64,000 nucleotides of DNA from CAVROP01 sp050012175 (lineage in GTDB: Bacteria > Acidobacteriota > Terriglobia > UBA7540), in contig JBEKHR010000022.1 in the NCBI GenBank assembly GCA_050012175.1, forward strand, positions 26,206-90,205, given 5' to 3'. A program made the position numbers and the translations under genes. This document shows positions 47,298 through 55,671 of the stretch, piece by piece; the stretch's first letter is position 1; every line of letters starts with the position of its first letter. The notes under the pieces are model-generated. The model did no database searches and was not told the DNA's origin. It saw nothing but the letters and a program-made list of their open reading frames with translations.

Positions 47298-49229
47298 ATG
47301 TATAGATTCTTCAAAAGAAATCGAGAAGCGGTGAAGAAGTACCTGCTGATTTTCTTTCTCAGCATCGTGTCCATTGGCATGGTGATTACGCTGGCGCCGA
47401 TCAACACGGGCGATACGAGTCGCGCGGAGTCCAACGTTTTGGCGTCCATAGGTGGGTCTAACATCACCACGACGGACTTGCAGCGGACTGTCCAAATGCG
47501 GTTTCGGAATTCCCCGCAGATGAACGAATCGAAGATGATTCCAATGGTCGCTGGCAGCCTGCTGGATGAGATGGTCCTCCAGCGGGCCCTTATGAGTCAG
47601 GCCAAGAAAATGGGAATCGAAGTCTCTGACGCTGAGCTTGGCCAGACCCTGCAATCCATTCCCTGGCTTATGCAGAACGGGTCTTTCATTGGGATGGACC
47701 GCTACCAGGACGTGATTTACCAGCAGACGGGGATGTCAGTGCCGGAGTTTGAAGCAGAACTCCGGAACAAACTCTTGCAGGACAAGATTCGGGGCGTGGT
47801 GACGGATGGAGTCGAGGTGCCGCCCCAGGAGGTGCTGGAGGAGTTCCAGCATCGCAATGCCAGGGCCAAGATTGAATATGTTCTGTTTGATCCCAGCCAG
47901 TTCATCAAAACCGTTCCGGTCTCGCCAGAAGCTCTGGAAGCCTTCTTCAAAAGGGACCCCGACCGCTATAAGCTTCCGGAGCAACGGAAAGTCCGCTACG
48001 TATTGATTGACCCGGATCACGTCAGGGGGCTGGTTAAGGTGACGGACGAAGAAGCCCGCCAGTACTATACCCAACACCTTTCCGATTACAGGATTTCAGA
48101 CCGGGTGAAAGTGGCGCATATTCTCTTCAAGACCGCGGGCAAGGCTCCCGCCGAGGCTGCGACCATTGAAAAAAAGGCCCGCGACGTCCTCAACCAGATT
48201 AAAGGTGGTGCGAATTTTGCGGACTTGGCCAAGAAGTACTCGGAAGACACTTCGGCCTCCAACGGAGGAGAGCTTGGTTGGGTGGTGCGGGGACAGACTG
48301 TGAAGGAATTTGAGGATACTGCCTTCTCGATGAAGCCGGGGCAGGTCAGCGACCTCATCAAGACAGTTTACGGAATCCATATCCTAAAGCTGGAGGACAA
48401 GCAGATGGCCCACCTCCAATCCTTTGGCGAGGTGAAGGATTCCATCCTTGTGGAGCTCGAAAAGCAGAGAGTGGCCGACGCCCAGGAGAAGCTGGCTGAC
48501 GATCTGTTGCGTGGACTTCGGCTCAAGCCGGACGCATTTGAGGATGTGGTGCGCAAAGCAGGCCTGGAGCCCCAGATGTCTCCCCTGTTCCGGTATGGCC
48601 AGGCAGTTGCCGACCTGGGAAGTGGAGACACGTTTGAAAACCTGGCCTTCCAGCTTCACAAAGGCGAGGTTGGCACTCCCATCAGCGTTCCGAAGGGCCA
48701 GGCCATTATTCAATTGGCAGACATCGTCCCGGAGCATGTTCCGACTCTCGAGGAGGTCCGCACGCGCGCCGAAGAAGATTACCGCACCGAGCAGTCGAAG
48801 GTGCTGGCAGAGGAGAAAGCCAAGCAATTTGCGGCTCAGGTCAAAACGGGTGACTTCGCCAAGATCGCGAAGGCTGATGGCCTGACTGCGAAAGAGAGCA
48901 AGGATTTCACGCAGCAAGATTTCATCGAGGGTGTGGGTTCAGGTTCGCAGCTTTCGGCGGCCTTCACGTTGCAGGTAGGCCAGACCAGCAATGTTATCCC
49001 CCTGAGGGAGAACAGCGTGGTGTTCCGCGTTGTCTCGCACACGCCGGCGAATGACGCGGACTTCGCCTCGCAGCGGGATCGAATCGCAGAAGAACTGCTG
49101 GACCGCAAGCGGAGCTTGGCCTATGAACTGTACCGCCGGAATCTGATGCTCCAGCTCATGCAATCCGGGGAACTGAAGATGAACGCTGGAGCGCTTAAGC
49201 AGTTCATCGCGCTTTATCAGAATAAGTAG
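47298..49229 (+). CDS. PpiD/SurA-like peptidyl-prolyl isomerase chaperone, membrane anchored
   Basis: 643 residues. An N-terminal basic stretch and helix (KYLLIFFLSIVSIGMVITLAP) anchor it facing the periplasm. SurA_N-like helices follow (VLASIGGSNITTTDLQRTVQ, LLDEMVLQRALMSQAKKMG). One parvulin (PpiC) domain runs from about residue 270 to 360: KVAHILFKTAGK..., ANFADLAKKYSEDTSASNGGELGW, VKEFEDTAFSM and YGIHILKLED. A helical C-terminal domain closes the protein. The layout matches PpiD/SurA family folding factors for outer-membrane and secreted proteins. Monocistronic by position. Confidence 0.92.
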   Translation: MYRFFKRNREAVKKYLLIFFLSIVSIGMVITLAPINTGDTSRAESNVLASIGGSNITTTDLQRTVQMRFRNSPQMNESKMIPMVAGSLLDEMVLQRALMSQAKKMGIEVSDAELGQTLQSIPWLMQNGSFIGMDRYQDVIYQQTGMSVPEFEAELRNKLLQDKIRGVVTDGVEVPPQEVLEEFQHRNARAKIEYVLFDPSQFIKTVPVSPEALEAFFKRDPDRYKLPEQRKVRYVLIDPDHVRGLVKVTDEEARQYYTQHLSDYRISDRVKVAHILFKTAGKAPAEAATIEKKARDVLNQIKGGANFADLAKKYSEDTSASNGGELGWVVRGQTVKEFEDTAFSMKPGQVSDLIKTVYGIHILKLEDKQMAHLQSFGEVKDSILVELEKQRVADAQEKLADDLLRGLRLKPDAFEDVVRKAGLEPQMSPLFRYGQAVADLGSGDTFENLAFQLHKGEVGTPISVPKGQAIIQLADIVPEHVPTLEEVRTRAEEDYRTEQSKVLAEEKAKQFAAQVKTGDFAKIAKADGLTAKESKDFTQQDFIEGVGSGSQLSAAFTLQVGQTSNVIPLRENSVVFRVVSHTPANDADFASQRDRIAEELLDRKRSLAYELYRRNLMLQLMQSGELKMNAGALKQFIALYQNK

Positions 49230-49562
49230 ACAATCAAAAGTCGAAGGTCGCAGACGAGAATTACTCAAGGGCTGTCAACCTCTGCCGGGATTCAGCGAGG
49301 GGCTCACCGGTTGCGGGCGCGAGCTTGTCCCTCAACACACCCAGGACGAGTGCGCCTATGAAGAACTTCCCTGGCAGGTCGAGTGCCTCCATGCCGACGA
49401 ACGCCGAGGGGAATTCGAGTTCATTGCATTTCCCTTCCCTCTCCTGAAACTCCAAATTGTTCAGCTTGGTTCGTCGCTTGCGGCCGTAGGCCGCGCTGCG
49501 AAACAACCGATTAAGCTGATGCTTATGCCCCACAACGCACACGTTGCGCCTGGGGCGGCAAG
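49230..49562. other. Gap between convergent genes
   Basis: About 330 bases. A minus-strand frame of 43 codons (49261-49392, MEALDLPGKFFIGALVLG...) has one hydrophobic stretch but no ribosome-binding site; it may be a gene fragment. Nothing else is evident. Confidence 0.35.
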
Positions 49563-51395
49563 CTACCAGCCCACCGGCTTCCCCTTGTTCTGCTCGTTGA
49601 GCCATTTCTCGAGCGGAGCAAAGTAATCGCGAATGGCCGTAGCGTCCATTTGCCGCTGGCCGGTGATGGCCTCGAGGGCATCCGGCCACGGGCGGCTCAA
49701 TCCCATCTCGAGCATGGCGTTAAGGCGCTTGCCGGCTTCCTTATTTCCGTAAATGGAGCAACGATGCAGCGCCCCTTTGCACCCCGCCGCCTGGGCAAGC
49801 GCGCGGTGAAATTGGAATTGCAGGATGTCGGCGAGAAAGTAGCGCATGTAGGGAACGTTAGCGGCCACGTGATATTTGGCGCCGGGATCGAAATCCTCCT
49901 CGCTCCGGTCTACAGGAGGAGCCACGCCCTGGTATTTCAGCTTCAGTCCCCACCATGTCTCGTTGTACTTCTCCGGTGGTATTTGGCCGGAGAACACCTT
50001 CCAACGCCACTGGTCAATCAGCAGGCCAAAAGGCAGGAAGGCGATTTTCTCCAGAGCTTTGTTGAGCAGGAAACCGATGTCTTTCGAGGAGTCCGGCGCC
50101 TTGCCGAGCAGGCCGATTTGGACTAGGTATTCCGGAGTTACGGAAAGCGCAATGGTGTCGCCCACTGCCTCGTGGAAGCCATCGTTGGCGCTGTCGCGGA
50201 AGAGGTAGGGCTGGAGGTTATAAGCGCGCTGGTAAAAGTTGTGACCAAGCTCGTGGTGGATGGTCGCGAAGTATTCGCCCGTGATGTCAATGCACATCTT
50301 GACGCGCAAATCGTTGACGAAATCAACGTCCCAGGCGCTGGCGTGGCAGACCACATCGCGGTCCTGGGGCTTGACGAAAAGCGAACGCTGCCAGAAACTT
50401 CCAGGCAAGGGCGCAAAACCCAAGGAAGTGAAAAAGCGTTCGCCATAGCGGACCATCTGCTGGGCGTCCGAGTTCCGGCTTTTCAGGATGGAGGTGAGAT
50501 CGTAGCCCGGGTCGGCATCTTGCGGAGCCACCAGCGGGTAGATGTTCCCCCACTCCTGGGCCCACAAGTTTCCCAGCAGGTGGGCTGGAATGGGACCGTG
50601 GGCAGGGATCACCGCGTCGCCATACTTCTCCCGCAGCTTGTTCCTGACGTAAGCATGCAGGGCTAGGTAGAGTGGGCGGACCTGCTCCCAAAGCCGGTCA
50701 AGTTCTTGCGCGAACTCGTCCGGCGGCATGTCGTATTTCGAGCGCCACATGGCGCCATCATCTTTGAAGCCGAGTTCTCGCGCCCCCTTGTTGGCGAGCT
50801 CGACGTAGCGGACGAAGTCCTTCCGCATGGGACGGGAAATGGCATGCCAGCCAACCCAGGCATCGCGCAACTCCTTTGGGTCGCGGCTGTTTGCCATCAC
50901 GCGGGTAATATCCTCGATGTCCAGGCACTTGTCTTTGCCGGGCGGGCACCACTTGCCCTTGCCATAGGTCCCCTCCAAGGAGGAGACAATCTGCGTCAGC
51001 TCCGCGCTTTCTTTGGGGTCCGACGGCGTCGCCAGCGTCAGCGAGAGCTTCAGCAGTTTCATCTTGCGCGCCAGTTCCTCGGGCAGTTTCAAGTGGTCGA
51101 AGCGCGTGGCTTGCTTGGCCAGTTCCACCCCGGCGTTGATGGCGCGCTCGTCGGCCTTAGCCGCGAGAATCTCCGTATCCTCAGTGATGTAAGTATCTTT
51201 TACCCAGTCCGCGCGGCTCGCCTCCACGTTGACCTCGAGCAGCTTTGCCTCCGCGTCCTCGATGAATTTCTTGGCTTCTTCGGTTTGCTTTTGCGACATC
51301 GCTTTCTTTTCCGCTCCTGACGAAGATAGAGCCAGAACTAGAATTGTGCCCAAGCTGAATAGAATAGCGTGGAATCCTCGTGACCAAGATCCCAT
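49563..51395 (-). CDS. M2 family metallopeptidase (angiotensin-converting-enzyme-like dipeptidase), secreted
   Basis: 610 residues from ATG 51395, which follows GGGAGG, opening a signal peptide (FHAILFSLGTILVLALSSSGA). The all-helical M2 fold contains the zinc motif IHHELGHNFYQRAY, with the third ligand Glu in DGFHEAVGDTIALS. WRSKYDMPPDEFAQELDRLW and FWQRSLFVKPQDRDVVCHASAWD are conserved M2 segments. It removes C-terminal dipeptides, presumably in the periplasm. Bacterial M2 enzymes are common in Acidobacteria. Follows arsS on the same strand, but with its own ribosome-binding site. Confidence 0.94.
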   Translation of the reverse strand: MGSWSRGFHAILFSLGTILVLALSSSGAEKKAMSQKQTEEAKKFIEDAEAKLLEVNVEASRADWVKDTYITEDTEILAAKADERAINAGVELAKQATRFDHLKLPEELARKMKLLKLSLTLATPSDPKESAELTQIVSSLEGTYGKGKWCPPGKDKCLDIEDITRVMANSRDPKELRDAWVGWHAISRPMRKDFVRYVELANKGARELGFKDDGAMWRSKYDMPPDEFAQELDRLWEQVRPLYLALHAYVRNKLREKYGDAVIPAHGPIPAHLLGNLWAQEWGNIYPLVAPQDADPGYDLTSILKSRNSDAQQMVRYGERFFTSLGFAPLPGSFWQRSLFVKPQDRDVVCHASAWDVDFVNDLRVKMCIDITGEYFATIHHELGHNFYQRAYNLQPYLFRDSANDGFHEAVGDTIALSVTPEYLVQIGLLGKAPDSSKDIGFLLNKALEKIAFLPFGLLIDQWRWKVFSGQIPPEKYNETWWGLKLKYQGVAPPVDRSEEDFDPGAKYHVAANVPYMRYFLADILQFQFHRALAQAAGCKGALHRCSIYGNKEAGKRLNAMLEMGLSRPWPDALEAITGQRQMDATAIRDYFAPLEKWLNEQNKGKPVGW

Positions 51396-51418
51396 GAGAG
51401 CCTCCCAGTTTGGAATTC

Positions 51419-52465
51419 TCATGAAGATGAAGTTATGCTTCCACCGCATGAAGAGCCGGGTCCCGCAGTACAGCCGTAGCAATGGTTGCGAGTAGCGATG
51501 CGTCGTTCGTCAAGTAGCACCGCATCAAAGTCCCGCACGTGCTGGAGCGAGCCGAAACCTAAGGGTAGACCGAGCATCTGGTTGAAGTCGCAGTCGTAAA
51601 GGGTGCCGTCCCAGCCGACCGAGATGATGTACCGACACATCACTCCGGCTGCGGCGACGGGATTAAAGGCGTTAACCAGCCTTTGCATATAGCCATCATA
51701 GTTTCCGCTTGCCCGGAGAAACTCCAGAAAGCGGCCGATGGGCATGTTGGTGATGGTGTAGAGGTTATTGAACACGACACCGTGACGCCGCTCGAGTTCG
51801 CGCCGGAACTGCGCCTCGAGGGGCTGCTGCCTGGGGGGTAGAAACGCTCCCACGGGGTTGTGGACCAGGTTCAGAACCAAACCGGATTCTGGCTGACCGT
51901 AACCCCATTCATTCAGCTCACGAAGCGCGGAAATGGATTTCGCGAACACACCGTCGCCACGCTGGGCGTCCGTCTGGGCTTCTCGATAATAGGGGAGCGA
52001 AGCGATCACCTCCACCCTGTTTTGCGCCAGGAAATTGGCCAAGTCAGCTTGCCCAGGCAGGAGAAGCACACTCAAGTTGCAGCGGTCCATCACATGGCGA
52101 CCCAGCGCCACAGCCCGCTCCACAAGCCAACGGAAGTTGGGGTTCAACTCCGGGGCCCCACCGGTGATGTCCACATTGGGGATTCCCGTCTTCGCCAAGG
52201 CGCGAATGCAAAGCTCAGCGGTCTCTCGCCCCATGACCTCTTTCCGGTCAGGCCCCGCGCCCACATGGCAGTGATGACAGGTCTGGTTGCACAGTTTCCC
52301 GACGTTGATCTGAAAGACGGTTATACCGATAGCGCGAAGCGGATCGAGACCCGCTGTGCGCATCTTTTCCTCAAAAGGGGGGATGCCATTCGCCTGGCCG
52401 AGGATGCGCAACTGCTCAGAAGTCCGAGCTAACGGGCTGGCGCGTGATTGTAAACTGAGTCCCAT
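51419..52465 (-). CDS. arsS: Arsenosugar-biosynthesis-type radical SAM protein ArsS
   Basis: 348 residues. Radical SAM cluster CNQTCHHCHVGAGPDRKE (Cx3Cx2C) is in the ArsS arrangement with GPDRKEVM following; ITGGAPELNPNFRWLVE and MDRCNLSVLLLPGQ are also typical. The DUF3641-like C-terminus holds further cysteines in MCRYIISVGWDGTLYDCDFNQML and CYGCTAGPGSSCGGS, which would bind auxiliary clusters. ArsS is proposed to build arsenosugars from methylated arsenic. ATG 52465 is chosen over 52477 because GAGGGC precedes it. ArsM is not in this window; the next gene upstream is the known partner type. Confidence 0.9.
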   Translation of the reverse strand: MGLSLQSRASPLARTSEQLRILGQANGIPPFEEKMRTAGLDPLRAIGITVFQINVGKLCNQTCHHCHVGAGPDRKEVMGRETAELCIRALAKTGIPNVDITGGAPELNPNFRWLVERAVALGRHVMDRCNLSVLLLPGQADLANFLAQNRVEVIASLPYYREAQTDAQRGDGVFAKSISALRELNEWGYGQPESGLVLNLVHNPVGAFLPPRQQPLEAQFRRELERRHGVVFNNLYTITNMPIGRFLEFLRASGNYDGYMQRLVNAFNPVAAAGVMCRYIISVGWDGTLYDCDFNQMLGLPLGFGSLQHVRDFDAVLLDERRIATRNHCYGCTAGPGSSCGGSITSSS

Positions 52466-52501
52466 GTTTGCCCTCATGGATGCCCATGACGAGTGGAAAT
52501 T

Positions 52502-52834
52502 TCACATCGAAAGCTTCTCCACCACGTTGCGCATCTGAACGCCATGCACCAGTGAGGCGCCGCCCCGAAGGGCGCAGGCCACGTGTACTGCCTCAGTCAT
52601 TTCCTCGATGTTGGAGCCCTTTTCCAAGCACGCTTGCGAGTAAGCGTCAATACAATAAGGACATTGCACGGCATGCGCCACTCCCAGAGCGATGAGTGCT
52701 TTTTCTCGTTCGGTCAGGGCGCCCTCCGCGAAGACAGCAGCGTAATAGGTCTGGAACTTTTCCCAGAGTTCTTTGTTCCCTCTCCCAACCTCGGCAAATT
52801 TAGGGAGATCTCCGGGATGATAGTAGGTCTCCAT
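52502..52834 (-). CDS. Arsenosugar-biosynthesis-associated peroxidase-like protein (carboxymuconolactone decarboxylase / AhpD fold)
   Basis: 110-residue AhpD-like protein with the redox CxxC as CPYCIDAYSQACLEKG, preceded by EKALIALGVAHAVQ, and HVACALRGGASLVHG near the end. This small subgroup is usually encoded beside arsS. The two genes are 36 bases apart on the same strand. It probably acts as a thiol peroxidase or reductase for an intermediate; the exact reaction is unknown. Confidence 0.88.
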   Translation of the reverse strand: METYYHPGDLPKFAEVGRGNKELWEKFQTYYAAVFAEGALTEREKALIALGVAHAVQCPYCIDAYSQACLEKGSNIEEMTEAVHVACALRGGASLVHGVQMRNVVEKLSM

Positions 52835-52964
52835 AGCCAGTCTCCTCTACCCATTCTCTTCCCCACGGCGTAATCAGCTTAGACTCCCTGGGCACGGTTT
52901 TCCCAGGAGTCTCACCGTGGGAACGTGGGGTGGCTACGAGTGTACACCCGTAGTTTCCGACCTG

Positions 52965-53324
52965 TCACGCCTTGGCTCGAATCTCCGCCCTCTTCAGCCA
53001 ATTAAGGAGAAAGAGCACGCCCACCAGGAATAAGGGCCCGGATATGACGACGACCCAGTCGGGATGATGCCGGGCCTCAATTAGATAAAGTATTCCCGCA
53101 CTAATGTAAAGGATTGCCCCAACCCACTCCCAACGCCAGGAAAGGGCGAGCACGACCACAACGAAGGCAGTCGGAATTAGATGTATGGAGAGCGCAAGGA
53201 TGGTTTTCCACAAGCCCAGGCCTTCGTTAAAGACATCCAGGGCAAACAGGCTCAAGAAGAGTGCAAACGCGATGCACAAAACCCTCGGTGACCAGAACAA
53301 CAGCCGCCTCACGGGTCCTTTCAT
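52965..53324 (-). CDS. Small four-helix membrane protein, unknown function
   Basis: 119 residues from ATG 53324 (an in-frame ATG at 53345 is possible). Four hydrophobic segments: VLCIAFALFLSLFALDVF, TILALSIHLIPTAFVVVVLALSW, WVGAILYISAGILYLIEA, WVVVISGPLFLVGVLFLLNWL. Resembles widespread uncharacterised small membrane proteins (DUF7670-like). Followed by heptanucleotide repeats. No functional clue. Confidence 0.72.
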   Translation of the reverse strand: MKGPVRRLLFWSPRVLCIAFALFLSLFALDVFNEGLGLWKTILALSIHLIPTAFVVVVLALSWRWEWVGAILYISAGILYLIEARHHPDWVVVISGPLFLVGVLFLLNWLKRAEIRAKA

Positions 53325-53372
53325 ATCCCTGTCACTCGCTCCCACCCTGCGGGATCACTCGCCACTGCCTTT

Positions 53373-53456
53373 CTGACACCTGACACCTGAAACCCGACAC
53401 CTGGAACCAGGTCCTCTGCTCGTCACTCGTCACTCGTCACTTGTCACTTGTCACTG
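53373..53456. repeat. Two heptanucleotide tandem arrays
   Basis: CTGACAC, CTGACAC, CTGAAAC, CCGACAC, CTGGAAC at 53373-53407, then CGTCACT-type units repeated five times (last two TGTCACT) at 53420-53456. The second array supplies the stop codon of the 53451-53825 gene. Confidence 0.8.
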
Positions 53457-53825
53457 TCTTTGTCGCTCCTCCCTGAGCGTCGCCGTGAGTATCACGGACA
53501 CGATGCTGACCACCAAGGCGCCCCAAAATGCCGCCCAGAAACCGTCCACGTAAAACCCCACGTGAAACCAGTTGACCGCCATATAGGAAGCCAGCCACAA
53601 CGTGATTCCGTTGATCACCAGGACGAACAGGCCCAGGGTGAGGATCACCAGCGGGCACGACAGCAGTTTCAGCAGCGGCCGCACAATCGCGTTCACCAGG
53701 CCCAAAATGATCGCCATCACCGCGAATAGGGTCCAGCTATTCTTCTCCGCATGGATGCCTGGGACCAGCCATGCAGCCGCGAACAACGAGAGACTGCTCA
53801 CCACCCAGCGAAATAGCAGGTTCAT
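53451..53825 (-). CDS. YvlD / phage holin family 4 superfamily membrane protein
   Basis: 124 residues from ATG 53825 with four helices: WVVSSLSLFAAAWLVPGIHA, WTLFAVMAIILGLVNAIVRP, PLVILTLGLFVLVINGITLWL, and FWAAFWGALVVSIVSVILTA. NAIVRPLLKLLSCPLVILTLG is the family hallmark. Despite its name this family is not proven to lyse cells; YvlD-type proteins are general membrane proteins. The final codons and stop (RQRQ, TGA) lie in the heptanucleotide array. Confidence 0.9.
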   Translation of the reverse strand: MNLLFRWVVSSLSLFAAAWLVPGIHAEKNSWTLFAVMAIILGLVNAIVRPLLKLLSCPLVILTLGLFVLVINGITLWLASYMAVNWFHVGFYVDGFWAAFWGALVVSIVSVILTATLREERQRQ

Positions 53826-53954
53826 TCTTGTCTCCACATGTTGAGGGCCGCCTTTGCGTTATAGCTACCCGTGTGGCCCACATTTATCGTGCCTTTCGCG
53901 CTGTCGCGCAGGGTCCGCTCTCTGCCCCTGCGGCTTTTCGAGGCTCTCTTGTCC

Positions 53955-54602
53955 TTATGTGGGCCTGCTGCCAACGTACCTGCCCGTAAGAGGGTCGTAT
54001 GGCCACGCGAGGCCGAACTTGGCGTAGTACCGGGCGCACTCAAACATATCGGTCAGATGCTGTGCGGAGCCCACGTGGAAGGCTGCGAAATGGTCCCCCG
54101 CCTTGACGCCGGGGTTCTTGGGCGAGTCGTAGTCGTCCTGGCAGCCGTGCTGGATGCGAGACACCAAACAACTGTTCAGCTCTCTTATGAGTCGCCGGGA
54201 CTGGGGGGTCCATCTTCCGCGTGACGCTCCACCCTCAGCAGAAATGAAAATCTTCTCAAAACCCTTCAAACCGCTCTGCCAAACGCTCATAAGGTCATAG
54301 TCAGAAACAAGGATCTTAGTCTCAGTCACTACCAATCCGGAGGACCCCGTCTTTTGTTCGGTGACCTTTGTCTTGGGCCGAAAAATGCCGTGGTGAGGTC
54401 GGGCGGTTACTTTCGGGCAGCGCACCACGATAAGCAAGCCGCGGCGTGTGAAATCGCGAAAGGCACGAATGTCGCGCGCGTCCATACCCGACACGCGCGA
54501 GAACTCTATGTCTCCCTCAGGCACACCCTCACGCCGCCATTCTTCCTCGCGCTTGAACTCCAGAAGCTCTTGAATCGTGCCCGTAAGACCTTGACCGGCC
54601 AC
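53955..54602 (-). CDS. CyaA / edema factor / ExoY-like nucleotidyl cyclase domain protein (putative)
   Basis: 215 residues, no signal peptide or membrane helix. It follows the core of class II toxin-type cyclases: Arg61 in VVRCPK; Lys77 and Lys84 seven apart (KTKVTEQK), like Lys58 and Lys65 of Bordetella CyaA; TGSSGL after it, like SSDWG; Asp101 and Asp103 in VSDYDLMSVW, like the metal-binding DID of CyaA; and IRELNSCLVSRIQHG, close to the LN...VVQHG of CyaA. The position of the catalytic His63 of CyaA is Glu82 here. Family membership is inferred from these spaced motifs, not from a search. GTG 54602 follows AAGGAGGGGGACC, 11 bases after the zinc-ribbon gene, so the two should be cotranscribed. 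Confidence 0.6.
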   Translation of the reverse strand: MAGQGLTGTIQELLEFKREEEWRREGVPEGDIEFSRVSGMDARDIRAFRDFTRRGLLIVVRCPKVTARPHHGIFRPKTKVTEQKTGSSGLVVTETKILVSDYDLMSVWQSGLKGFEKIFISAEGGASRGRWTPQSRRLIRELNSCLVSRIQHGCQDDYDSPKNPGVKAGDHFAAFHVGSAQHLTDMFECARYYAKFGLAWPYDPLTGRYVGSRPT

Positions 54603-54613
54603 GGTCCCCCTCC

Positions 54614-55345
54614 TTACAGCCTCGCAGCGATCTTCTGGGCGATGACCTTGGCCGCGTCGACATTGTTTCCAACCATGCGCAAGTCGATGTTGACCATGAC
54701 GTCGCCCTTCCGGAACATCAACGTGGAGCCCATGGGTCCGATGTAGGCTTCATCGCCAATTCCCGCAAGCGGCTGGAAGGAACCTTGGCCTCCTCCGACC
54801 CCCTTGAAGGCCATCCCTGCAAACTTCATGGCCAACGCGCCACCCTGCCACGTCACTACAACCCCCAAGGCTTGGTTATTGCCCGCTGCTGCCGTATATT
54901 GACAGCTCGATGTCCCACCGCTGGCCTCGGAGATAGTTGTTCCCAGCGCTTCGCCCACCTCTTCTTTCGTAACCAGCGAACACACATCGCGCGCGGTAGC
55001 CGCCCGCCTCGAAGTTGCGCTCTGCGTCGTGTCGAAACGATACGTTTGGGACAGTTCCCTGGCTCTTTTCCGCACCCGGTAACCTACATACACACAGCTC
55101 CCAATTCCCAGAAGCGTGACCAGAGCAAAGAACGCCAGCAATCCGACAATGATTTTCACCGCGGCACTTCCCGACTTGGCGGGTGCAGCGCCAGGCGCGG
55201 CCCCCGCTGCCCCGACCCCGGCAGGCGCCGCGGGCGCAGGTCCCTGTGCTGCTGTGGGTGGCGGCGCAGTAGGCGTACCGCACTGTAAGCAAAACCGAAC
55301 GTCGTCTCCTATCGGTGAACCACACTTGGTGCAAAATCCGGCCAT
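54614..55345 (-). CDS. Zinc-ribbon membrane protein with exposed C-terminal domain
   Basis: 243 residues. A double zinc ribbon, CTKCG (5-9) and CLQCG (19-23), is followed by a Pro/Ala linker, one membrane helix (VKIIVGLLAFFALVTLLGIGSCVYVGY) and a C-terminal domain with CSLVTKEEVGEALG, a conserved Cys in SSCQY and LAGIGDEAYIG, resembling DUF3558-type lipoprotein domains. Probably an inner-membrane protein with the zinc ribbon inside and the folded domain outside. First gene of a two-gene unit with the cyclase-like gene. Function unknown. Confidence 0.8.
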   Translation of the reverse strand: MAGFCTKCGSPIGDDVRFCLQCGTPTAPPPTAAQGPAPAAPAGVGAAGAAPGAAPAKSGSAAVKIIVGLLAFFALVTLLGIGSCVYVGYRVRKRARELSQTYRFDTTQSATSRRAATARDVCSLVTKEEVGEALGTTISEASGGTSSCQYTAAAGNNQALGVVVTWQGGALAMKFAGMAFKGVGGGQGSFQPLAGIGDEAYIGPMGSTLMFRKGDVMVNIDLRMVGNNVDAAKVIAQKIAARL

Positions 55346-55652
55346 AAAATTACCTCCTCATCTCGTCACTGTCTCCCTAACGCCTGAGACTTTTCGTCGA
55401 GCATACATCGCGCCCTTCACAATGCATCCGAATCGCGTGACACTTGGATTGTAACCTTTCACCTGCTCTTCTGTCTCCTACCCCTCCCTTGTCAGTGCGC
55501 TTCTGCCCCCAGTGACACGTGCCCTTCTGCTCGTCGCTCGTAACTGCCCTTTAGCCCTCAGCTTTCAGCCTTCAGCAATCAGCAAAAAGCGAACGGAGTG
55601 ATTCCAGGAGCTGATAGCTGACGGCTGATATCTGACAGCTTCTTCTCGCTCG
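55346..55652. other. Non-coding gap dominated by heptanucleotide repeats
   Basis: About 310 bases, no gene. The facing arrays at 55549-55671 fill its right half. Confidence 0.5.
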
Positions 55653-55671
55653 TCACTTGTCACTCGTCACT
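55549..55671. repeat. Facing complementary heptanucleotide arrays plus a GTCAC array
   Basis: Left arm: CTTTAGC, CCTCAGC, TTTCAGC, CTTCAGC, AATCAGC, AAAAAGC (55549-55590). Right arm: AGCTGAT, AGCTGAC, GGCTGAT, ATCTGAC (55609-55636), complementary to the left. A CGTCACT-type array follows (55650-55671), as at 53420, and supplies the last codons and stop of the Gfo/Idh/MocA gene. Confidence 0.8.

Noticed and set aside
53373..53456. Possible CRISPR array
   Set aside because: Units are 7 bases with no spacers; no cas genes anywhere in the window.
53451..53825. Prophage holin, suggesting a phage lysis cassette with the neighbouring cyclase-like gene
   Set aside because: The protein belongs to the YvlD group of ordinary membrane proteins; no endolysin or other phage genes are nearby.
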